A stretch of DNA of 64,000 nucleotides from Absidia repens (taxonomy: Eukaryota > Mucoromycota > Mucoromycetes > Mucorales > Cunninghamellaceae): NCBI GenBank assembly GCA_002105175.1, contig MCGE01000013.1:1054001-1118000 (forward strand), read 5' to 3'. Every line of letters starts with the position of its first letter. Position 1 is the first letter of the stretch. The translations under genes and the position numbers were made by a program. Positions 56,086-64,000 of the stretch are shown here, in pieces. The notes under the pieces are model-generated. The model had not been told where the DNA came from. It did no database searches and worked only from the letters and a program-made list of their open reading frames with translations.

Positions 56086-56655
56086 ACACTCCTTTTTCTC
56101 TTTCATCATTGTAACCTCATTGAGGTTATGTTGGACTTAGATTAGGGTCAGGACTAGTTTAGAAGGGGCTTTTGACTCAGGGATTACAAGATGCATGGGG
56201 AAACCCTTTCATTTTGAATTCAGAATTTGGGACCACCAATGGAACCTCCTTTAGCTTAGCTTAGTGTTAGTTTAGCCATAGTTTGTATCTATCTCTGAAT
56301 AAAAAATGTCTCTTTTTTCTTGCTTCAATGAAAACTGTCCCAATAATCTCTTTTACGTTTTGCATTATAAATTCCTTTTGTTTACTACTGTCGCACGTTT
56401 TGATAAGTGTGAACGCTGTTATACTTCAGGGACGTAATGTTCCTTCCGGTTTGCTTTTGCCTTGTATAGTATATTAGCTCCCAATTTACAATTGTCCCTT
56501 TGGATTAGTATTGACTGTTCTTCCAAATCCACATTAGTCTCTGTCATCCTACCTCCGTAGATTCCTTGTGACAAATGAACCCCGCCATTTTAATGTTGCG
56601 ATATTGCTTTAATAAAATATCCCTATTCATTACCTATCTTCTAACCTAGATGCAA
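56018..56655 (+). repeat. dispersed repeat, copy G
   Basis: Degenerate head CCCGCCTGTG at 56022, then a T run of about 36 (56049-56084). The core runs from about 56149 (TCAGGACTAGTTTAGAAGGGG), with GATTACAAGATGCATGGGG and AATAAAAAATGTC near 56299. Tail subrepeats include TTTGGATTAGTATTGAC near 56500 and AATAAAATATCCC near 56612. It is truncated after that. Confidence 0.72.
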
Positions 56656-57388
56656 AATATATTGCAACAAAATATATCACTACAATCTTCATGAAGGAAC
56701 TCGCTTCTTTTGAGTTGTTTGTCATCGGTATTTCAATTATGTTGACTCTTGACTTTCTTGGAGTGGAGGTCTTTACCAAAAACAGTGAGCCATTATGGTC
56801 TGTTTTGTCTCACTGAGTGATTGGCGCCGCTTGAAAAAAAAATCATGCTGTTCCTTTTCATCAACAAAATCAGCTTGACGAAATGAGCATGTTATTACAA
56901 TATACCAATCTCTTTATAAATTTCTATGCCATAATAGATAAAAAACAAGACGTATATTCCGTTACTATTCTGTGCGTGTGTGTGTGCATGTTGTCATTGG
57001 AATGTTGCTTATATATATATATATATGCTGTACTCTTTTTTTCTTCAAGAACCAATCTATGAATTGGTTCTCTCCAAGCTTGACGAAGACAATCCTAGCT
57101 CTGTGATTCTTTGATCTCATTATATATTTTTCACTAGATCTGGGCAATAAAACAAAGTTGCTCTTGTGTCATCATGTAATCGAATGACTCATGCACACAA
57201 CCCCTCTTCGATCACAGACATGTACGGTACAATAAATAACATCCCTTCGCAACAAGGCACAACATCAGATTCAACTACAATGATACCATATATTAAAAAC
57301 CATAACAACATAAAAGATCAAATGAATTTTTATTTTTTATAGTAAAAACTATATAAAAGAAGATAAATAATATGTCTAGATAAATCAA
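56656..57388. other. intergenic, 3' flank of MVP1
   Basis: AT-rich, with a TA microsatellite at 57011-57026 and a (GT) stretch at 56975-56984. No gene is recognised. Confidence 0.4.
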
Positions 57389-58795
57389 CTATGTAAAGAT
57401 ATCCCAGTCCACAGGCATGTCAAATACCGGTTCCTCCAACTTCGCCCAATTGTCAGCACGTAACTTGGAGAATTCGACCATTTCCTTGACATAGCTTCGG
57501 TATAGAGTGGAAACAAATGCTTGTTGTTTGTGAAGGTATGTCATTTCCGCCCATATACAGTATTGAATGAAAGTTTGTCGCCATTTTTGATCCTTTAATT
57601 CTTGTTCGTCCTTTTTTTTTTTCAAAAAATAAAAATAAAAATAAATAAATCAAAAATCAAAAATCAAAAAAATTCCAACACCCATCATCCTTTTCCGCAT
57701 TCTCATCTTACCGATCGTAATGAGTCCATCAATCGGTCCACCTCAGATTCCATACCAGGAACACCCTTATGTTGCGTTATTTTGGATTTGGCTGTGCTGA
57801 TCCGCTTTTTCAGGACATCCGAATTGTCCGCTGCTAGTCTGTCCTTTCGATCCACTAATTCCCTAAAAGACACCAGCAAATCCCGCACTTGTTTTAGATT
57901 TTCAAGCACCCCATCAGCAGAGATTGACACCTATGACATAATTTGATCAATACATTTTCTCCCCATTCCAAAGTCCTATCACTCATCATCACTATAATGG
58001 CACATCTCCATCCTCTTTTTTTTTTTTTTTTTTTTTTGTGTGTCGATTTACCTGATTGTCCAGAATGCTACTTTCTTTCTGCATATGCTTAGCCACTTTT
58101 TCATATCCGTGTACTATCAGTTGACAACTCCGGCATTCAGAAGCATGATATCGTTGTTCAGATTCCGCAAGAGAGCTACAAAATAAATATACATATATAA
58201 AAGAGAGAATGAGTGGTGAGGTCAATATAATGGATTGTAGAATTAATATGACTTACTTGAGTGCAATGCTATAGCGAACATAATCGGTAGCCTGCCCATG
58301 CATACGCCTTATTGTCCGTTCCATGATGAAGCATAAATTTACATAATGATCGATAGAGGAGCCCACACTTGTTCTTGTTTTCTGGATCCGTTCACCCAAA
58401 TCACCAGGTACGACGGATTTTAAGGTATCGATATCGTGTTGTTTCCGTTTATATTCATCCTCTACTGATGGAGGATATTGCTTCCTCCAAGTAGCCAATT
58501 CCTATGAATGACAAAAGTATAAGCGGTTTTCATCATTTTTTTTTTTGAGATACATAAGTATGAAAGATTAAAAAAAAAAAAAAAGCTTACAGAAGGTTCC
58601 GTCAAGAATTTTGTCACCACAGGATCGTCACGTAATGTCGGATGCCGTACCACAGCGTTCATAAACCTCGACAGACCTTTCCTTCTCTTTTCCAAAAAAG
58701 CAGAATCGCCTACAGTATTAAGATAAAAAAAAAATACAAGAATAAGCCGAGTGCGCCTTCCCCCCCCTTTTTTTTTGTAATTCCACCGCACGTGT

Positions 58796-58826
<31 letters not shown>

Positions 58827-60246
58827 GACACACAAAGGAGAAAAAAACTTACGCCCACCGAGCTTTTTTGGAGGTAGATTGGGTAACATCCGGAACGGAT
58901 AACGACGAGCAAGGATTTCCATGAGCCACCAAAAATCACTGAATCGCCGTAACACAATGGAGGATCGTTTTTGACTTGTGACAATGTAGTTGACATGTTT
59001 GAAGATGAACCCTTCCCGTTCTGGCGCAATAGTGAGTCTGATTTCTTCGATACTTTTAAACCAATTTTTTGTATTCAGTTTTTGTATAGATTGATCCGGT
59101 TGAGGTTCTGTGGTTGTGGATATGGTTGAGCTGGAAGGAGATAGTGGTGAGGAATGTTGGTATCCATTTAACTTTGGTGATATTGCTGATCGTGCATGAT
59201 CACCAGTTGTAAGGGGTGATGGCACTGAAGGAGAGTCATTGAGTGGATTTGACACTTTGCCATTGGTGACTGGTGTTGACAAAACTGGAGTGCCAAGGGC
59301 TGAAATGTAGAGATAGAATAAAACGAGGTAGGTGAGCACCAAATCAATAAAATTAAATTAAATGCAATTGATCCTATATTGGTTATTATTTTTACCTTCA
59401 CGTTGTTGGTACAAACTATTCAAAGAGAGATCTTTTGGAAAAAAAAACATGAAAAAACAGCGTTAGTGTCACATTGTTGCCCACATGTAAACAAGTTTTG
59501 TTTTTGTCTTACCAATGTGGTTCTGCGCACAGTAAATTAACGCCAAGGCTGTGGTAAATTCTGGTCGAGTGACATACGAAGTGCCAGTGGGGACTACCAG
59601 TTGTATAATCTATTCCAAAATTAAAAAGTTATTAGTGGTAAATTCTAGTAAATAAAAGAAAAGCAAGTGACAAGAGATGGCAACAAGTAACACACCTAAT
59701 TGCTCGTTATTACCTTTTCAATATCTCGAGCCGATAGATGAGCCCGCTCCAATACCTTGTGAAGTGACATTAAAGAAACCCGCCCCGACCGTTGTGCTTC
59801 AGTGAATAAAGAGTTGTAGCTTTCAGGTAACGAAATACCAGCTGATAATAATATGACGTTAGTTAGTTGCCGAAACGTAAACTGACTAGCAAATTCTCTG
59901 TCTCAACCCATGACTTTTATTACAATAATTACTTACATAATACCATAGCAGCATTAGTTGGCGGGACTGTAGAAGAATGAAGAGGATTGGGATATCCCAT
60001 ATGACCATTCGTGTGACCAGTGGTTGTCGTAGAGGATAGGCTTTGAATATTTGGAGCTGTGAAGGACCGACCAAGATCAGAGGGAGGTGAGCTAAAAGTA
60101 CCAGAGTTTCCCCAAGGGTCGTTCACATCCTCATAATGAGAGGAAGAGAAAAGAGAAGGTTGCATAGATCGTCCATCCATAAACGAGGTTTGAAGAGTAG
60201 AGCTAAAGATGGAACTAGACAAAGGATCATCCTCTTCATGCAGCAT
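57389..60246 (-). CDS. MVP1: sorting nexin Mvp1 (SNX8 family)
   Basis: Ten exons: 60246-59937, 59841-59714, 59609-59513, 59431-59396, 59299-58853, 58709-58591, 58501-58257, 58175-58052, 57930-57712, 57610-57389; 648 residues, all in phase. The N-terminal ~190 residues contain DPWGNSG and an EH-like helical part (SLPESYNSLFTEAQRSGRVS, YVTRPEFTTALALIYCAQ). The PX domain (residues ~268-385) includes VLRRFSDFWWLMEILARRYP and PNLPPKK, with an Arg-Phe-Ser for PI3P. The BAR domain follows to the end. This is Mvp1/SNX8 order; it forms endosomal tubules for retrograde recycling. Exon 4 is only 36 bases. An intron between exons 5 and 6 holds a (GT) repeat. It is tandem with the NELF gene. Confidence 0.9.
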
Positions 60247-60341
60247 GATAATAGTTTACAATTTGTATAAAAGGAGGGATAAAAGATATAAACGACCGTC
60301 AGTAAGGAGAGGTGTGAATACAAAATGGAGATAATAGAGAC

Positions 60342-60379
<38 letters not shown>

Positions 60380-60449
60380 TTGAAGACGGAGAGAGAAAGA
60401 CAAGGCGCACAAATCGGAGATATAAACTAAACTACACACAATCAAAATT
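60247..60449. other. short spacer between NELF-C/D and MVP1
   Basis: Only 203 bases separate the stop of the upstream gene from the MVP1 ATG. A run of about 35 A (60343-60377) fills part of the promoter. Confidence 0.5.
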
Positions 60450-63121
60450 TTATTTTTGTTTTCGTTTGACACTTGACGTACAGATATGATCAATATTTTT
60501 GGCTAAACTATCACTAATCACTATATTTCTATCGTCTTTGGCTTCATCTAAATATTATATATATAGAAACAGTTTTTTTCTGATTAATACACTCGGTCGG
60601 TCATATATTGATTTATCTTACCATAAAAGTTCAGCACAGCTGTTTGTACATTCTTGATTAAACCCAGCATTTCTGTGATAGGCAACAAGATTTGAGTCAT
60701 GTGTTCAACAAATGCCAGAGTATACGGAGGTTGAGCCATTCGCAGAACCTTCTGCACAAAGTGGACTGTCAAACTGTCATCCATGTCGCGTTCAGTCTGT
60801 TTCATAAACACCAACACAGGAATGGTATAATGTACTTGTACCAAGTATAATAGTCGATCAATCCATGCTTTTTGAAGAGTCATCTATCATATATATAAAA
60901 TAAATAAAGAAATCAGTATGAGATATAATAACAATAATAATGTCTTTCTTACAAGAATTTCAGGTGCAAAATTTTGATATGGATGCCGTAAACAATTCTT
61001 GATGACTTGAAACACAAATGGTCGCTGTAACGGATGTCGATAAGCAATTTCATCCAAAAGAAGATGCAGCACAGGTACTTCTGATGATCGGAAATACGTT
61101 TCGAAATAGGGTGTGTGGATCGACGTGTGCTCAATCCACAGTAACAATGCCATTGATCCAATAGGTATACTATCATAAAAATCCAAGAATGATTAAATTT
61201 TTATCGTTATCTATCAACCCCCTATTATTTCCTTACTTGATAGCCTTTACGATACTCTTCATAGCACCGGTCAAGTTTTCCCCTTTTGCTTTGTCGTTGA
61301 GAGCTATTTGCAGTTCCGTCAAAGTATCACATACTTGTTTGATTTCTTGTTTCTGTGCCGATAATAAATGTTCATCAGTATATATATTTTTTTATGATTA
61401 CAAATCGTTACATTACCTCCATAGCCTTAGTATCGTTCTTGGAAGTCGCATATGCAATAAGATAGATCAACTTTTCCTTCAATTCTGGTTTTAAAACAGT
61501 TCCAGAATTAGGTACAAATACCGTCTTGAGCATAGTGTCTACAATAGAGTAAAAATAAATAATTAGATTAATAACCAATAGTCGATATCAACTTCCCTAT
61601 CGTCACTTACTGATCAACCCGAAGTCACGGATATGGTTAACATGTGGTGGTTCATTTGAAGAGTAGAGTTTATATAACTAAATCAAAAGGGAGTTTATCA
61701 ATACGTTTTTGGCAAAAAATACAAAAAGGAATGGTTTAAATGCTTACCACCATAATATCACCAGGTGTCGCTTGTTGATTTGAACGAATCGCTTTCAAAG
61801 CACTAGATACCTGCAATGGCGCTGCAGAGAGATACGTTTTAAGAATATCCACAAATCCATGTCTAAATCGCAGAAAAAGAAAATCACTGTAAATAGAATT
61901 CGCCTATATCCCGTTTCGGCACTAACAACCCCACTTACTGTCCACTTTGTATTGCTGCCTTTTCCAATTCCTTCGATAGCCTAATAAACGGCATGTTGTC
62001 CTCATTTTCGCACAATTTTTGTAACAGCATTTGTGCATACAAGTAGGTTTCTTCACGTTCACAGCATACACGCTATATATTTTAAATGATAAATACAAAC
62101 ACCAAAGTCAATTCAAAATCAAAAATTTTCATATAAATAAAAACAGCAGTTGGTATTTACTTACCACAATATCAGGAAGTCGATCTTCAAATTCCAGATC
62201 ATCCAGAGGTACAATACTTGAGAAGGATTCAGTGAGAATACTGTTGTAAACTTGAATGTATGTTGATGCTGTTTTTAGTTTGGCAATTTCGTTGCTGTAA
62301 TCTGAATTTGCAATCCGCTATCGCATGTAGTAAGAAAAGACAAAAGCTAAATATACCATAGAAGAATGTAGATTCACTGCACATATCCCTCTCTTTCTCT
62401 CTCTCTCTCTTCACCCTGTTTTTACTTACCAAGACGGCATAGTTTAAAAAGGCACATCGAGGATATTGCTCAATGAGTTCATATATCGTTTGCCGCCAAT
62501 GTTCGTCCCGAATAATAACATCAAGCCATTCTGGAGGTTGTTGTTGGTTCTATATAAATCCATACAAAAAAGGAAATCAAGTGTAAAAAATCAACAGCGT
62601 TAATAAAATCATCGTCTGTATCAATATCAATGAAGTTGCTTACCTCTGCGCTCATAAAATAGTCATCGCATCGTTGAGGATCAAAGCGTTCCTTGAGTTT
62701 CTGTTTGATCGCCTCCCGCATGACTTTTTGACTGTCCACACCAATAGAAGTTGCCGAGGAAGCGACCACATTGCACATGGAAGGGGCGCCAATGTAAGAT
62801 TCAGCCAAAAGAGTGACAGCATCCATGGGTGCGCCTCCTTCGGCAAGATATTTGGCCAAGGCGTCGCTGTAAATATTTTGTTCTAAAATAGCATCTATAT
62901 ATTGTTGATTCAAAGAAGGAATGGCGCAAGTCAGTTGATTGATCAAATGTTTTTGTGGGCAAACAAACCACAACAATGTTTACCTTTCTGTGAGAGAGTT
63001 TTCTTGTATTCTTCCAATTTTTGAATTCGTAGTTCCTAAAGAGTGAGCATTAGTGACAAACGAATCAAAAGTCAACACAATAATATTGCGTACAATATGT
63101 ATAAACAAAGTTGCTTACCAT
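60450..63121 (-). CDS. TH1 / NELF-C/D homologue
   Basis: Thirteen exons: 63121-63119 (only ATG), 63035-62984, 62894-62644, 62549-62430, 62317-62165, 62072-61939, 61862-61748, 61677-61611, 61538-61417, 61352-61237, 61169-60953, 60883-60622, 60547-60450; 569 residues, every junction in phase. Blocks parallel human NELF-C/D: KYLAEGGAPMDAVTLLAESY; RFDPQRCDDYF...PPEWLDVIIRDEHWRQTIYEL; CCEREETYLYAQMLL; LYKLYSSNEPPHV; IPIGSMALLLWIEHT; WIDRLLYLVQVHYTIPVLVF. Animal NELF holds RNA polymerase II at promoter-proximal pauses. The length is close to the human protein (590). If the last intron is not spliced, the protein ends at 60584 instead. Other NELF subunits are not in the window, so a pausing role is not shown. 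Confidence 0.85.
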
Positions 63122-64000
63122 GATTCGTCTTATTAAAAATAGAAATTGGAAGGAAAAATTTCCAAGACCAAAACTTTCATTTTTCATTACCACCGCCCGC
63201 GTATATTTTCAAATGCCGATGAAGCGTGACAGGCGTAGTAGTCAAGGGCAATTTCTTTCAGGAGCGAGAATAATTGAAAATTAGTACGAGGTTAGATGAT
63301 ACATATATTTTTAGACGCTCAGAAAATAAAGCGAATGACAACGACAAATTCATCGTTCTTTCTACAAAAAAAAAAAAAAAAAAAAAATAAGGGGGGGTCA
63401 GGATACGTTACGAATGTCGCTCCCATTTATTCTTAACTGTAAATTTTCCACATGAAATTTCATGCAATTTGTTAACGACGTGTCTGTCATCTTATCGCGC
63501 CATTTTTCCAGTCATTGGTTTATTCATGTATGCCTTTTAAGATGAGTACCAGTATTTTAAATAGTAAATCCTGCCTCATTATTATTTTACCATCGTCTGA
63601 ATTTTTTTTTTTTTTTTCAACGGTCCAAATTATTTCTTACTTGTCCTCAATTATTTTTTTCCCATCCCAATTTCATCAACTTATACGACCGTATTGTATC
63701 CAGGCTTGCAGTCAGTTTACAGCCCAACCCACTTCTGAACGCTAAGATATCGTCCTTATCGGGATTTGAACTTCCTTCTTTTTTTTGGAGGGGGGTTGAC
63801 TTTGCTACAAATTTTCTGAGGAATTTCTCTTCCGTTTTATATCTCTATATGCGTTTATATGAACCACCGTTCCGCCCTACGTATGTGTTATTGACCTTAT
63901 ATATACATATATATCATTGAAATTATGGAATGTGAAGTAACCCACCATTGCTTCCATCTTTGTTTTTTTTTTTAATAGATTGACTGAAGAACAATGCACT
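63122..64000. other. NELF promoter and right-edge sequence
   Basis: TTTTCAAATGCC at 63206-63217 is 85 bases upstream of the NELF start, with CCGCCCGCG next to it. A run of about 23 A is at 63366-63388. From 63825 onward there is an ATG (63861) followed by a possible donor (GTATGT) and a T-rich acceptor-like end (TTTAATAG) at 63972-63979. This could be the 5' end of a gene leaving the window, but no joined frame stays open. Confidence 0.35.

Noticed and set aside
63750..63790. Possible tRNA T-arm on the minus strand (GTTCAAATCCC)
   Set aside because: The flanking sequence cannot be folded into acceptor, D and anticodon stems of the right length.
63861..64000. First exons of a new gene at the right edge
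   Set aside because: The ATG-donor and acceptor candidates do not join into an open frame within the window.

Overview
This is a nuclear window from a filamentous fungus. The genes are intron-rich: introns are mostly 42-120 bases, with GTAAG/GTATG donors and TAG/CAG acceptors. Intergenic DNA is AT-rich with long A and T tracts, and the gene ends carry AATAAA signals. The gene content points to an early-diverging lineage, most likely Mucoromycota/Mucorales. It combines ordinary fungal genes (RCF2, MVP1, VRP1, a Crz1-like factor) with homologues better known from animals and absent from yeasts: HPS1 of BLOC-3, the NELF-C/D (TH1) subunit and a UBAP1-like ESCRT-I subunit. The lineage call is inference from content; no search was run.

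Layout. 1-4554: the tail of a probable Dbp4 helicase, the UBAP1-like gene and a TLC-domain membrane protein. 4555-9215: mostly non-coding, with repeat copy A and a tiny secreted chitin-binding protein. 9216-12761: a Pom33/TMEM33 protein, verprolin/WIP with a reading-frame break, and a secreted His/Lys-rich protein. 12762-20838: repeat copies around an NmrA-like oxidoreductase and a coiled-coil protein. 20839-27822: a C2H2 factor, a class III aminotransferase (GABA-T type), Nsa1/WDR74 and Rcf2. 27823-37673: repeats, the divergent pair eS1/p23, and an orphan fucosyltransferase-like type II membrane protein with a frame break. 38282-46899: a decayed SEC13 copy, Rpn5, a SET/NAP histone chaperone and HPS1. 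47549-51496: eIF5B. 51497-57388: repeats and an inositol polyphosphate kinase. 57389-63121: Mvp1/SNX8 and NELF-C/D.

The genes do not form a single pathway. Several are house-keeping (translation and ribosome assembly: eS1, Nsa1, eIF5B; proteasome: Rpn5; chaperone: p23). Others cluster by theme only loosely (endosome/lysosome traffic: UBAP1-like, HPS1, Mvp1).

The strongest unexplained structure is a dispersed repeat family with at least ten recognisable copies in both orientations. Most copies start with a module TTCAAATCCCGCC followed by a CACGTG palindrome. A pyrimidine tract, a conserved core of about 180 bases ending at AATAAA, and a tail of degenerate ~100-base subrepeats follow. Variants of the head module also lie about 85-140 bases upstream of many real start codons here, so the repeat looks as if it carries a promoter.
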